Origin: Bacteroidales bacterium UBA6851
GTDB taxonomy: Bacteria; Bacteroidota; Bacteroidia; Bacteroidales; UBA932
DNA: 64,000 bases
Assembly (NCBI GenBank): GCA_002451795.1
Contig: DKDJ01000011.1
Coordinates: forward strand, 247,498-311,497
Reading direction: 5' to 3'
Shown here: piece by piece, positions 25,801 through 34,167 of the stretch
Position numbering within the stretch: the first letter of the stretch is position 1
Layout: each line of letters opens with the position of its first letter
Translations under genes and position numbers: made by a program
The notes under the pieces: model-generated
Database searches by the model: none
What the model was told of the DNA's origin: nothing
Seen by the model: only the letters and a program-made list of their open reading frames with translations

Positions 25801-26777
25801 ATGGAAATATCCATGCCGAAAAGAATCCTCTGGGGGCTGGTACAAGGTTTGTCGTCATGCTTCCGCTTGGACGTGAGCAGATAAGCGATGAAGATATTCT
25901 TCAGGACGATGTGACTACATATCAGACTGCGGTTCCGATGGATGTTTCTCCTATTGTGCCTGAAGAACTGACTCCGGATCAGAAGAAACCGACGCCAAAG
26001 ACCAAGATCAGGGTTCTTCTCGTTGATGATGATGTGGAGATAAGGAAGTTTGTGGCCGAAGAGCTGGCAGCGGATTTCCATGTCATTCAGTGCAGCAACG
26101 GTCAGGAAGCACTTGATTCTATATTGAAAAAAGTTCCGGATATTGTAGTGAGCGATGTTGCGATGCCTGTAATGGACGGAATCAAGCTCTGCGAGCGGAT
26201 CAGAGGCAATATCAATATTAACTATCTTCCTATAATCCTGCTCACTGCGCGGTCTTCGGATGAGGATAGAATGGCAGGGCTACGTAACGGTGCGGATGCC
26301 TATATTCCAAAACCGTTCTCTATAGATATGCTAAAGACACGCATTCTTAATCTGGTTGAGAACAGAAGAGTGCTTAGGAATACATATTCTGGCAAACAGA
26401 TTCACAACGATAAACTTACTGAGGTGAAAGTGGATTCCCTTGACGACAAACTTATGGATAGGATAATGAGGGCTTTGGATGCCAATATCTCCAATCCTGA
26501 TCTTACCATTGAAATGCTTGCGTCGGAAATTGGTATAAGCCGTGTCCATCTGCATCGTAAACTCAAGGAACTCACCAATCAGACCACGAGTGACTTCATA
26601 CGTAACACGCGTTTGACCCAGGCTGCCAAAATTCTTTCTGAGGGAAAGTGTTTTATTGCTGAAGTTGCAGCACAGGTGGGTTTCGAAAGTCAGTCCAACT
26701 TCTCTACTGCCTTTAAAAAATTGTTTGGTGTCACTCCGCGAGACTATATGAACCAGTCAAAAGAGCAACAAGATTGA
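22815..26777 (+). CDS. Hybrid two-component system (sensor, kinase, receiver and AraC output in one chain)
   Basis: The 1320-residue protein is a Bacteroidetes HTCS controlling a polysaccharide locus. Order: signal peptide (1-19); periplasmic two-propeller sensor of Reg_prop repeats (VRSVFEDSAGMIWVSTESGLSRYDG and similar) to about 680; Y_Y_Y domain near 690-750; TM segment VAKIIYVILAVLLVTFFTLW near 755-775; HisKA with phospho-His about 804 in NISHELKNPLS; ATPase with NAYKFTP, DNGIGIAP and GAGVGLNLTRSIVE; receiver with VLLVDDDVEIRK and phospho-Asp near 1112; AraC HTH at 1229-1320. It directly precedes SusC1, so it probably senses an oligosaccharide of this locus. A (TA)7 tract lies in the kinase region. 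ATG 22815 opens the signal peptide. Confidence 0.96.
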   Translation: MRKILVSLLLLVTSICVAQNVTVFTTEDGLSSTLVRSVFEDSAGMIWVSTESGLSRYDGTRFVRYSHDPSNPHSIANNYVNSVFEDAQGRLFVCTHVGVQMYDPYTDSFSELARILPENKPSGQICAVMQRANGELWVAGNYICRMEVNGDKLTLSLIPELSEIDFVDYVAVDSDDDFWAVKYKKGVYRYRHDGTLQSYLTDGEAVVDILSEPDGGIYLAAMGSGLLRYEKESDSFVKVGEGIVSANTLEHLNSKVLIVGDYGRGIKFYDAVSRQTTRLSSLDDIFDLSSLRINSIHRDASGNLWIGAYRKGLVFIPFKKNNFHYVGHLSSMENIIGDRPVMNVYRGQSGKLWVSTDGDGLYAVNTDKGTSFHYGTSIPNTISSIYEDSRGALWMSSFAGNITIMDTYSGRCRNIDLEKELGISINSVSAMAESSDGTIWITTMGAGLVTYNPRKDFFSVFPFNSRIPQFLTGILYTSDGSIYLGSYDGAYCFSDNGDFQLDTISSDNIINSVVEIKEGEVAFGCENGLMVWSKSSGTRTFSAATGLLDNTVYSVLPDDDGNVWISTQSGISKLDGDFSLVAPFGKEDGIRMGESYRNVAWKEADGTLWFGGLDGLTWFKPAEIINSPRIWNVRITGMYVGNEPVHGGMTSGRYTIIDKPIYEADRAQLSYRDDAFTLLLSTVEHGAPSRLQYEYCIDGSSWITLPRGSKRLSFSGLSSGKHELSFRTVDNGLCSSAKSFTVFVHPSFWASTVAKIIYVILAVLLVTFFTLWKRKHNLAKQQISEYQHQEQINESKLEFFSNISHELKNPLSLMIGPLKQLMAIDNDPVRQRYYKTMYGNSERILLLMNQLLDIRKIDKGGMKLKFRRTDIVPYVQRIIDSYSEQFGVKHISLKYIHKDIDSLYIYIDQTNFDKVLYNLLSNAYKFTPENGEVRLEIEKVGDNTRITVSDNGIGIAPDELEKVFGRFYQVSGAQRLYKGGAGVGLNLTRSIVELHHGNIHAEKNPLGAGTRFVVMLPLGREQISDEDILQDDVTTYQTAVPMDVSPIVPEELTPDQKKPTPKTKIRVLLVDDDVEIRKFVAEELAADFHVIQCSNGQEALDSILKKVPDIVVSDVAMPVMDGIKLCERIRGNININYLPIILLTARSSDEDRMAGLRNGADAYIPKPFSIDMLKTRILNLVENRRVLRNTYSGKQIHNDKLTEVKVDSLDDKLMDRIMRALDANISNPDLTIEMLASEIGISRVHLHRKLKELTNQTTSDFIRNTRLTQAAKILSEGKCFIAEVAAQVGFESQSNFSTAFKKLFGVTPRDYMNQSKEQQD
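25522..25535 (+). repeat. (TA)7 dinucleotide tract inside the regulator gene
   Basis: Fourteen bases of alternating TA lie in frame within the kinase part of the hybrid regulator (coding LYIYI). Loss or gain of one unit would shift the reading frame. Confidence 0.9.
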
Positions 26778-26795
26778 TATTTTTTGGAACGGTCC

Positions 26796-26826
26796 ATTGT
26801 TTTTTTAAGGGTTTTACCTATATTTG
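26796..26826 (+). promoter_or_regulatory. Promoter of SusC1-SusD1
   Basis: ATTG (26796-26799) and a perfect TATATTTG (26819-26826) are 19 bases apart, about 75 bases upstream of the SusC1 start. Confidence 0.7.
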
Positions 26827-26852
26827 TGCTCGTTTGTGATACATACGAGCAC
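26826..26852 (+). promoter_or_regulatory. Inverted repeat at the SusC1 transcription start
   Basis: GTGCTCGT and ACGAGCAC form a perfect 8-bp inverted repeat with an 11-base spacer. It begins at the last base of the -7 box and covers the expected start of the transcript. It could be an operator or a 5' hairpin; no matching repeat is seen at SusC2. Confidence 0.5.
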
Positions 26853-26901
26853 ATTTTTGATAATAAAGACACAATATTAATAACTATTCAAACAGTTAAG
26901 T

Positions 26902-29900
26902 ATGATCAAAAAAGTTTCCAAAGTAATCAGTATCATATCGATACTTTTTGCTGCATTCCTTGGCTCCGCCCAGGTCTATGCTCAGAATCGCTCTATCAGC
27001 GGTACTGTAGTTGACGAGGGTGGTGAGCCTGTTATCGGGGCTGGTGTCGTCGTTGTTGGACAGCGCACACTGGGTACTACTACTGACATTGACGGTACTT
27101 ACAAGCTTTCTGTGCCGGCTGGTGTCTCTCTCGAATTCTCTTGCATCGGCTATGAAAACCAGGTCGTTGCTGTGGGTAATCAGTCTGTGATTAACGTCGT
27201 GTTGGCTTCCAACAACGTTATCGAAGAGACTGTCGTTATCGGTTACGGTGTTCAGAAGAAGAGTGACCTTACTGGTTCAGTTGCTTCTGTACGTTCTTCC
27301 GATCTTCAGAACCGCTCTACCACTGATGCAGCAGCTGCTCTTCAGGGAAAGGTTTCCGGTGTGCACATTATGAGCAATGCCGCTCCTGGTTCAGGCGCTG
27401 AGATTCGTGTACGTGGTTATTCATCAAACTCTGGTAATATCGGACCTCTTCTTATTGTCGATGGTCTTAAGGTGAGCAGCATCCAGTATCTTGATCCTTC
27501 TATGATTGAGTCTATGGAGGTCCTCAAGGATGCGGCTTCTGCAGCTATTTACGGTGCTGAGGCTGGTAACGGTGTCGTTCTTATCACCACCAAGACTGGT
27601 TCAGAGGGAAAGGGTTCAGTTTCTTATAGCGGAAAGGCTACTCTTCAGACTTTCTCACGCCGTCCTCAGTTGAATCGTGCTGGAATGATCGAGTATCTTA
27701 CCCTTTCAGAAGGAGAGGAGTTCGTTAACAAGAAACTTCAGGATTTCGATTATTCTCATCCTGACTATCCTAACGGAGTTATTGATACTGACTGGATTGA
27801 CGCTTATACAGAGCCTACATGGAGCCAGCAGCATTCTGTAACTTTCTCTGGCGGTAATAAGAATGGTCACTTCTTCACCTCTCTTAACTATGTGAAGAAT
27901 GATGGTATCGTTAAGGGAACAAAGGACGTTTACACTCGTCTTACCGCTCAGGTAAATGCTGACTACAATATCTTCAAGTGGCTTCAGGTTGGTACCAACA
28001 ACTCTATCGAGAAGTGGTCAACTTCAAGTGTGTCACAGAGAGGATATGGCTCTTCATTCGAGTCAATGCTTACTATGGACCCTACTACTCCTGTATACTG
28101 GAAAACTCCAGATGAGTTCTCTTCTGCAGTGAAGGGCATGTATGATAAGGTTCAGGCTGGTACTTCAGATGTTAACTATCGTTTCCTTGGTGACGAGAAT
28201 GGTTGGTTCGCAAACACCAAATATTCTGACGCTGAGGGTAGTGCACTTGCAAAGCGTGATGGTACTGACTCATCTAGCGGTGGATTCAACATCAATGGTA
28301 CTATGTTCATGAATGTTAATCCTATCAAGGGACTTACTCTTACCTCTCGTCTTGGCTACAGACTTGGATTTAGTACTTCTCACAGCTACACCGCACCTTA
28401 TTACATTGGTGACCGTGGATCTGTAAGTACTTATGCTATTAATGCAAGTGCAAATACCAGTTGGTACTATCAGTGGGAGAACTTCGCTAACTATATGAAG
28501 TCTTTCGGTAAGCACAATATCACCGCTATGGTCGGTATGTCTTATCGCGAGAGCCACTCTGACAATGTATCAGGAGGAGCTTCTGGCGCTGATATTCTTA
28601 AGGGATATGAGCCTCAGTTCCGCTATCTTAACTATGTTCTCGGTGATGCTACCAAGTCTATTGGTAACGCTCCTTCAGAGACCGCTTCACTTGCATACTT
28701 CGGACGTGTCGTATACTCTTATGACAACCGTTATAGCGTACAGGCAAACTTCCGTGCTGATGCATTCGACTCTTCTAAACTTTCTACCAAGAATCGTTGG
28801 GGCTACTTCCCTTCATTCTCTGCTGGATGGACTGTTTCTAACGAGCGTTTCATCAAGGATAACATCAGCCGCAGCGCTATGTCTTTCTTGAAGGTTCGTG
28901 CTTCTTGGGGTCGCAACGGTAACATCAGCGTGCTGAGCGGCTATCCATACGCTTCTACCATTTCAGTTGGTAGCGGTCACTATCAGTATGGTGTTGATGA
29001 GAAGGGTTCTACCCCTGCATCTTCTCCAAGCGGAATTCCTAACCCTAATCTTACATGGGAGACCTCAGAGCAGATTGACCTCGGTCTTGATGCACGTTTC
29101 CTTAGCGATAGGCTCACCTTTGGCTTTGACTTCTATGACAAGAGGACTAAAGACCTTCTTTTCAGCAAGCCTGTACCTCCTGAACTTGGTGTAGATGTTG
29201 TTCGCGTCAATGGTGGATCCGTTCTCAACCAGGGTGTTGAACTCGAGCTTGGTTGGAAGGATAATATCGGTGACTTCAGCTATGGTATCAATGCTAACTT
29301 CTCTACTATCAGAAATGAAGTGCTTGAGCTTCCTGCTGGAACCTCTAAGGTAACAAGTACTGATGCTTCTTCTACCAACTATGCTGTTCAGACTATTTTC
29401 GAGGCTGGCTATCCAGTTTGGTACATCCGCGGATACAGATATATGGGTGTAGACGAGGAAGGAAGTCCTCTCTTCAAGACTGCTGATGGTGGGCTTACTA
29501 CTAAGCCGGACTCTGGTGATATGGAGATGATTGGTCAGGGTACTCCTAAGATGACCTTCGGTCTTAACATCAACCTTGCATACAAGGGATTTGACTTCCT
29601 TATCTATGGTTCTGGTGTTGCTGGAAACTCTATCATGCCTGTCCTCTATCGTACTGGATTCAAGAACCACATGAAGTACGAGCTTGATATGTATAAGGAT
29701 GGTTATTATCCAAATCCTGCCAAGACTTCAGGAAGATTTGATTTCTGGTCATCTTCAGCTAACGTGTTCAAGGGAGATTACTTCCGTATCAAGCAGATGC
29801 AGCTGGGTTACACTCTTCCTGCAAACCTTACCAAGAAGGCAGCTATCAGCAATCTTCGCTTCTATGTTTCACTTGATGATTTCTTCACATTCACCAAGTA

Positions 29901-30015
29901 TCCTGGACTTGATCCAGAGACCGCATCAACCAACAATACTTCCGGTTCTGGACTTGACTGGGGTTCATATCCTACCATGCAGAAGGTTGTATTGGGTGTT
30001 AATTTGACTTTCTAA
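26902..30015 (+). CDS. SusC-like TonB-dependent outer-membrane transporter 1
   Basis: The 1037-residue protein has a signal peptide (to about residue 28), a carboxypeptidase-regulatory-like domain (RSISGTVVDEGGEPVIGAGVVV), a TonB-box region ending EETVVIGYGVQKKSDLTGSVASV, a plug domain (IRVRGYSSNSGNIGPLLIVDGL; VLKDAASAAIYGAEAGNGVVLITTK) and a 22-strand barrel ending MQKVVLGVNLTF. It should import oligosaccharides with the SusD lid encoded 13 bases downstream, powered by TonB-ExbBD. Its N-terminal 180 residues are very similar to the SusC at 44199, while the barrel differs more. Confidence 0.97.
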   Translation: MIKKVSKVISIISILFAAFLGSAQVYAQNRSISGTVVDEGGEPVIGAGVVVVGQRTLGTTTDIDGTYKLSVPAGVSLEFSCIGYENQVVAVGNQSVINVVLASNNVIEETVVIGYGVQKKSDLTGSVASVRSSDLQNRSTTDAAAALQGKVSGVHIMSNAAPGSGAEIRVRGYSSNSGNIGPLLIVDGLKVSSIQYLDPSMIESMEVLKDAASAAIYGAEAGNGVVLITTKTGSEGKGSVSYSGKATLQTFSRRPQLNRAGMIEYLTLSEGEEFVNKKLQDFDYSHPDYPNGVIDTDWIDAYTEPTWSQQHSVTFSGGNKNGHFFTSLNYVKNDGIVKGTKDVYTRLTAQVNADYNIFKWLQVGTNNSIEKWSTSSVSQRGYGSSFESMLTMDPTTPVYWKTPDEFSSAVKGMYDKVQAGTSDVNYRFLGDENGWFANTKYSDAEGSALAKRDGTDSSSGGFNINGTMFMNVNPIKGLTLTSRLGYRLGFSTSHSYTAPYYIGDRGSVSTYAINASANTSWYYQWENFANYMKSFGKHNITAMVGMSYRESHSDNVSGGASGADILKGYEPQFRYLNYVLGDATKSIGNAPSETASLAYFGRVVYSYDNRYSVQANFRADAFDSSKLSTKNRWGYFPSFSAGWTVSNERFIKDNISRSAMSFLKVRASWGRNGNISVLSGYPYASTISVGSGHYQYGVDEKGSTPASSPSGIPNPNLTWETSEQIDLGLDARFLSDRLTFGFDFYDKRTKDLLFSKPVPPELGVDVVRVNGGSVLNQGVELELGWKDNIGDFSYGINANFSTIRNEVLELPAGTSKVTSTDASSTNYAVQTIFEAGYPVWYIRGYRYMGVDEEGSPLFKTADGGLTTKPDSGDMEMIGQGTPKMTFGLNINLAYKGFDFLIYGSGVAGNSIMPVLYRTGFKNHMKYELDMYKDGYYPNPAKTSGRFDFWSSSANVFKGDYFRIKQMQLGYTLPANLTKKAAISNLRFYVSLDDFFTFTKYPGLDPETASTNNTSGSGLDWGSYPTMQKVVLGVNLTF

Positions 30016-30028
30016 TGACTAATACAAT

Positions 30029-31834
30029 ATGAAAAAGATAATTATTCCAGTATTCTGTGGACTTGCTTTGATTGCATCTTCTTGTCAGGGCAAATTGGAT
30101 ATCCCTCAGAAGGGTGTGATTAGTTACGATGACTTCTATGCTTCTGATGCAGACTGTAAGGCGGCTCTTGCTAACATGTATGCTCAGTATATTCAGAATG
30201 TCGCAGCTACCGAGGGTATTGATAACCCTGAGCAGGTTATACTTAACTACTCTTCTGATGATATACTTGCAGCTGGTGGCAATAAGAATGACCATATGCC
30301 ATTCCGCGCTTTTGATGAGTTCCGTTATGATGACGCGAACACCACACTTAAGCAGGCTTATCAGCGCTACTACTATGGTATTTATCATGCCAACCTTATC
30401 ATCTCTAACTTTACAAATGAGAATAAGGACGGCGCAGAACCGAAGTTCACAAGTGATTACACAAAGCAGGCTGTAGCTGAGGCTCGTGTTATGCGTGCTT
30501 ACCTCCACTTCATGCTTGCCGCAATGTGGAACTGCCCTCCTATTATTGATCGTGTGTACGAGGCTGATGAACTTCCTGTCAATGCAGAGAGCCAGTCTCA
30601 GGTATTGACTTGGGTTATCTCTGAGTGTGAGAAGGCTATTTCATCAGGTTATCTTCCTGAGCGTAAAGATGTCAATGATAAGGACGCTACTGCTCGTATG
30701 AGCAAGGGATTCGCTCAGTTCATCGCTGGAAAGGCAGCCATGTTCAATAACGATCCTGCTACCGCACGCAAGTATCTTGGTGACCTTATCGCTTCTGGTA
30801 AGTATGATCTTGTTCCTTCAGAGGATTATTGGATTAACTTCCACGTTCCTGGAGACGGAAGCTGCGAGAAGATTTTCGAGCCAAACGTAATTGGCGATCC
30901 TGATTGGCTTACAATGTGGGGTGGTGGCGCTATGAGAACTCGTTGGATGGTATCTAACGTATTCTGTTGGCGTACTGATGTCCTTGCTTCAACTCCTACT
31001 GTACACTCTGGATTCCAGGGATGGAATGGTGGTGCCATAACCATTGATTTCGCTAAGAAGTTCCTTGAGCATGATGGTGATTCTCCTCGTCGTAGGGCTT
31101 GCTTCCTTACTGAGGAAGAGTGGCTTTATGAGATGGACTGGGATGGTTCTTCAGTTAATGACGGAACTCTTGAGCAGAAGAAAGCTGATCCTAACCGTGG
31201 TATCAAGGCTGCCTCAGGTGTTTGGAGCCATGGTCCATACTTCGAGTGGAAACATATGAACTTCATGAATCCTCCTAAGATTCTTACTGGTGGTAGAGAG
31301 TATGAGAAGGATAACATCGATTACCTCGGAAAAGGCTTTAACGGAACCAACTTCAAGGTTGCACGTTATGCTGAAGCCCTCCTTCTTTACGCTGAAGCAT
31401 GCATCGGTTCTGCTGATGCGGATAAGGGTCTTGATGCTCTTAAGAAGGTTCAGGAGCGTTCTGGTTCTGGAAAGATCAGCAGCAGTCTTACTTTCGAGAA
31501 CGTGATGGAAGAGAAGCAGTATGAGATGTGGTTTGAGTCTTGCCGTTTCCTTGATCTTGTTCGTTGGGCTAATCAGGGCAAGGTTGATCTTGACGCTATC
31601 TATAACAAGAGCTCTCTCCACAGTTTCGATGGCAAGAACACTGTTCCTGTAGTTTACGATGAATTCTTCACTGAAGGAAAGCCTGGCTATAATAAAGAGC
31701 ACAAACTCTTTACTGAGAAGACTGAGATTCTTTGCGACGACTTCGTAGTTGGAAAGAGCGAGTACTTCCCATTCCCACTCGATGTGAAGAATGCTAACCC
31801 TAACCTTCACGATGTACGTGGTTGGGCAAAATAA
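30029..31834 (+). CDS. SusD-like surface glycan-binding lipoprotein 1
   Basis: The 601-residue protein is a RagB/SusD family member. The signal peptide ends in a lipobox, LIASSCQGKLDIPQKG, and the mature start is the usual SusD sequence. TPR-like helices include VAEARVMRAYLHFML, and the C-terminal half has FKVARYAEALLLYAEACIG and YEMWFESCRFLDLVRWA. It should sit on the cell surface as the lid of SusC1 and bind glycan. No extra surface glycan-binding protein gene follows; a terminator comes next. Confidence 0.96.
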   Translation: MKKIIIPVFCGLALIASSCQGKLDIPQKGVISYDDFYASDADCKAALANMYAQYIQNVAATEGIDNPEQVILNYSSDDILAAGGNKNDHMPFRAFDEFRYDDANTTLKQAYQRYYYGIYHANLIISNFTNENKDGAEPKFTSDYTKQAVAEARVMRAYLHFMLAAMWNCPPIIDRVYEADELPVNAESQSQVLTWVISECEKAISSGYLPERKDVNDKDATARMSKGFAQFIAGKAAMFNNDPATARKYLGDLIASGKYDLVPSEDYWINFHVPGDGSCEKIFEPNVIGDPDWLTMWGGGAMRTRWMVSNVFCWRTDVLASTPTVHSGFQGWNGGAITIDFAKKFLEHDGDSPRRRACFLTEEEWLYEMDWDGSSVNDGTLEQKKADPNRGIKAASGVWSHGPYFEWKHMNFMNPPKILTGGREYEKDNIDYLGKGFNGTNFKVARYAEALLLYAEACIGSADADKGLDALKKVQERSGSGKISSSLTFENVMEEKQYEMWFESCRFLDLVRWANQGKVDLDAIYNKSSLHSFDGKNTVPVVYDEFFTEGKPGYNKEHKLFTEKTEILCDDFVVGKSEYFPFPLDVKNANPNLHDVRGWAK

Positions 31835-31873
31835 TCCTCATAAGCATTGAGAGTTATAATTGATATAAGATTT

Positions 31874-31899
31874 GGAGGGCATCCGTATGGGTGCCCTCC
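31874..31899 (+). terminator. Intrinsic terminator after SusD1
   Basis: An 11-bp stem (GGAGGGCATCC with GGGTGCCCTCC, one G-U pair) and GTAT loop is followed by TTTGTTATT. It separates SusC1-SusD1 from the enzyme operon. Confidence 0.85.
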
Positions 31900-31938
31900 T
31901 TTGTTATTATTACTATAATAAATGTAACGGTTTGTTTA

Positions 31939-31966
31939 TTTGTTAGACTAATTTGTGCTAATTTTG
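31939..31966 (+). promoter_or_regulatory. Promoter of the hydrolase operon
   Basis: A perfect TAATTTTG at 31959-31966 lies 32 bases before the CE6-CE1 start. TTTG at 31939-31942 is a possible -33 element with a short 16-base spacer. Confidence 0.55.
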
Positions 31967-31998
31967 TAAAACACTTTAACTGAACCATTTTTGGTAAT

Positions 31999-34161
31999 AT
32001 GAAACGTTTAGCTTTAACATTACTCGCTCTTTGCCTCACATTAGGTGCAAAGGCACAGGATCCGAAGTTCCATGTCTATCTATGCTTCGGACAGTCTAAT
32101 ATGGAGGGCGCTGCTCGCCCGGAACACGTTGATTCTGTCGGAATTAGTGACCGTTATCTTACTATGGCTGCTGTTGATTATAAAGACGGCAGTCGTGTAA
32201 AAGGACAGTGGTATAAGGCCCTACCTCCTCTTTGTCGCTATGAGAACGGCATGACTCCTGCCGATTATTTCGGAAGAACCATGATTGAGAACCTTCCTCC
32301 TGACCATCGCGTTGGTGTCATCAATGTGGCCATCGGCGGAATTAAGATTGAGGGCTTTATGAAGGATAAGATTGCCGAGTATGCACAGACTACTCAGGAT
32401 TGGATGAAACCTATGCTCAAGCAGTATGACAATGATCCTTATGCTAGACTTGTGGAGATGGCTAAAATTGCCCAGAAAGATGGCGTTATTGAGGGTATTC
32501 TCATGCATCAGGGGGAGTCTAACTGGGATGATCCTGACTGGGCCGTTAAGGTTAAGCAGGTATATGAGAGCCTTCTCTCTGATCTTGGACTTGATGCGGC
32601 TAAGGTTCCTCTTATCGTAGGAGAGGCTGTGAATTCTGACCGCGGTGGTACGAGTGCCGGAGCGAATATCAATATTGACAATATCAAGAAGACTATCCCA
32701 GCTGCGCGTCTCGTGTCTTCCAGTGGACTTACCAACCTTCCAGACCATCTTCATTTCGATGCTGCCGGATATAGGGAGATAGGCCGTCGTTATGCCGCTC
32801 AGATGCTCGATTTCATGGGTATCAAGCCAAGAATTGATTATGACCCTGCTCAAAAGGTCGTTCCTGTCCTTGTTCATGAAAGGGTTGATAAGGCTACCTT
32901 TAATTACACTGACAAGAATGCCAAGAATGTCTTGCTCGTCGTTCCGTTTATGAGCGAGCCGGTAGAGATGACGCGCAATATGGATGGCGTGTGGAGTGCA
33001 ACTGTTGCTATCGAAAAGCCTGACTGCTATGATTACACATATATCGTTGATGGGAAGAAACTTGACAAGTCTTTCCGAGTAGAGATGCCTCGTCCTGCTT
33101 CTACCAATGTGCGTGGTAACAAATATCCGATGGTAACTCCTGACGGACGTGCAATGTTCAGTGTACGTGCTCCTCAGGCTAAGGAAGTCGTTGTGGACAT
33201 CTGTAATAAAAAATATAAAATGACTCGAGGGTTCATGGGTGAATGGACCGTCACTACAGATCCTCTGGTTGTAGGATTCCACTATTATTTCCTCAATATA
33301 GACGGTGTGGCTGTGGCTGATCCTATGAGTGATTCCTTCTATGGATGCGGAGTGATGACGAGTGGAATAGAGATCCCTGAGTCTGCCTCTGATGCAGCTT
33401 ACTATACTTATGACAAGAGTATTCCTCACGGACAGGTTCGCGAATGTCATTATTGGTCAGAGAAAGAGCAGTCTATGCGTCGCTGCTTCGTCTATACCCC
33501 GGCGGAATATGAGACCAAGAAAAATGCCAAATATCCAGTTCTTTACCTCCAGCATGGAATGGGTGAAGATGAGAGGGGATGGCATCAGCAGGGGAAAATG
33601 GCTGAGATACTTGACAATAGTATCGCTGCTGGAAAGAGCGTTCCTATGATTGTGGTTATGGACTATGGTAATTGCGGCTATATATTCGGAAAACTGCGTG
33701 GCGAAACCCGCGACCAGTTCGGCGCGTCATTTGGCCCTGTCCTCATTGATGAGGTCATTCCTTATATTGAAAGCCATTTCCGTGTAAAGACTGGCAAGGA
33801 CAACCGTGCTATGGCTGGTCTCTCATGGGGTGGAAAGCAGACTTTCGATATTACTCTTGCCAATCTCGACAAATTCTCTTATATCGGAGCATTTAGTGGG
33901 GCTTTGTTCATTTCTCCAAATGCCGATTTCAATACTTTGTATGGCGGTGTATTCGCAGACGCTGATAAGTTCAATAAGCAGTGCAAATACCTCTTCATGG
34001 GAATTGGTACAGAAGAGGGAGACGGAGCCAAGAATGCAGTTAATCTGCTTCGTTCGCATGGTATCAATGCCGTCTACTATGAATCACAAGGTACTGCACA
34101 CGAGTGGCTTACGTGGAGACGCTGCTTGAATGAATTTATTCCTCACCTTTTCAAGAAATAG
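31999..34161 (+). CDS. Secreted double esterase: CE6-type plus CE1-type
   Basis: The 720-residue protein has a signal peptide (cleaved near LGAKAQ). Residues about 25-275 are an SGNH-fold CE6/SASA acetylesterase: nucleophile Ser33 in CFGQSNMEG, HQGESNWDD near 170, and Asp249/His252 in DHLHFDAAGYREIG. Residues about 285-455 contain two beta-sandwich segments, the second (VTPDGRAMFSVRAPQAKEVVVDIC) similar to the linker of the 13885 protein. Residues about 460-720 are a CE1 esterase with YLQHGMGEDERGW, Ser in GLSWGGKQ (about 610) and His in GTAHEWLTW. It likely removes acetyl and feruloyl or second acetyl groups so that the following glycosidases can act. It is the first gene of a five-gene operon. 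Confidence 0.87.
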   Translation: MKRLALTLLALCLTLGAKAQDPKFHVYLCFGQSNMEGAARPEHVDSVGISDRYLTMAAVDYKDGSRVKGQWYKALPPLCRYENGMTPADYFGRTMIENLPPDHRVGVINVAIGGIKIEGFMKDKIAEYAQTTQDWMKPMLKQYDNDPYARLVEMAKIAQKDGVIEGILMHQGESNWDDPDWAVKVKQVYESLLSDLGLDAAKVPLIVGEAVNSDRGGTSAGANINIDNIKKTIPAARLVSSSGLTNLPDHLHFDAAGYREIGRRYAAQMLDFMGIKPRIDYDPAQKVVPVLVHERVDKATFNYTDKNAKNVLLVVPFMSEPVEMTRNMDGVWSATVAIEKPDCYDYTYIVDGKKLDKSFRVEMPRPASTNVRGNKYPMVTPDGRAMFSVRAPQAKEVVVDICNKKYKMTRGFMGEWTVTTDPLVVGFHYYFLNIDGVAVADPMSDSFYGCGVMTSGIEIPESASDAAYYTYDKSIPHGQVRECHYWSEKEQSMRRCFVYTPAEYETKKNAKYPVLYLQHGMGEDERGWHQQGKMAEILDNSIAAGKSVPMIVVMDYGNCGYIFGKLRGETRDQFGASFGPVLIDEVIPYIESHFRVKTGKDNRAMAGLSWGGKQTFDITLANLDKFSYIGAFSGALFISPNADFNTLYGGVFADADKFNKQCKYLFMGIGTEEGDGAKNAVNLLRSHGINAVYYESQGTAHEWLTWRRCLNEFIPHLFKK

Positions 34162-34167
34162 AAGAAT

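Noticed and set aside
32221..33450. Long minus-strand frame of 409 codons opposite the CE6-CE1 gene
   Set aside because: It is antisense to a clear secreted esterase, has no recognisable domain, and similar long antisense frames occur opposite other GC-biased genes here.
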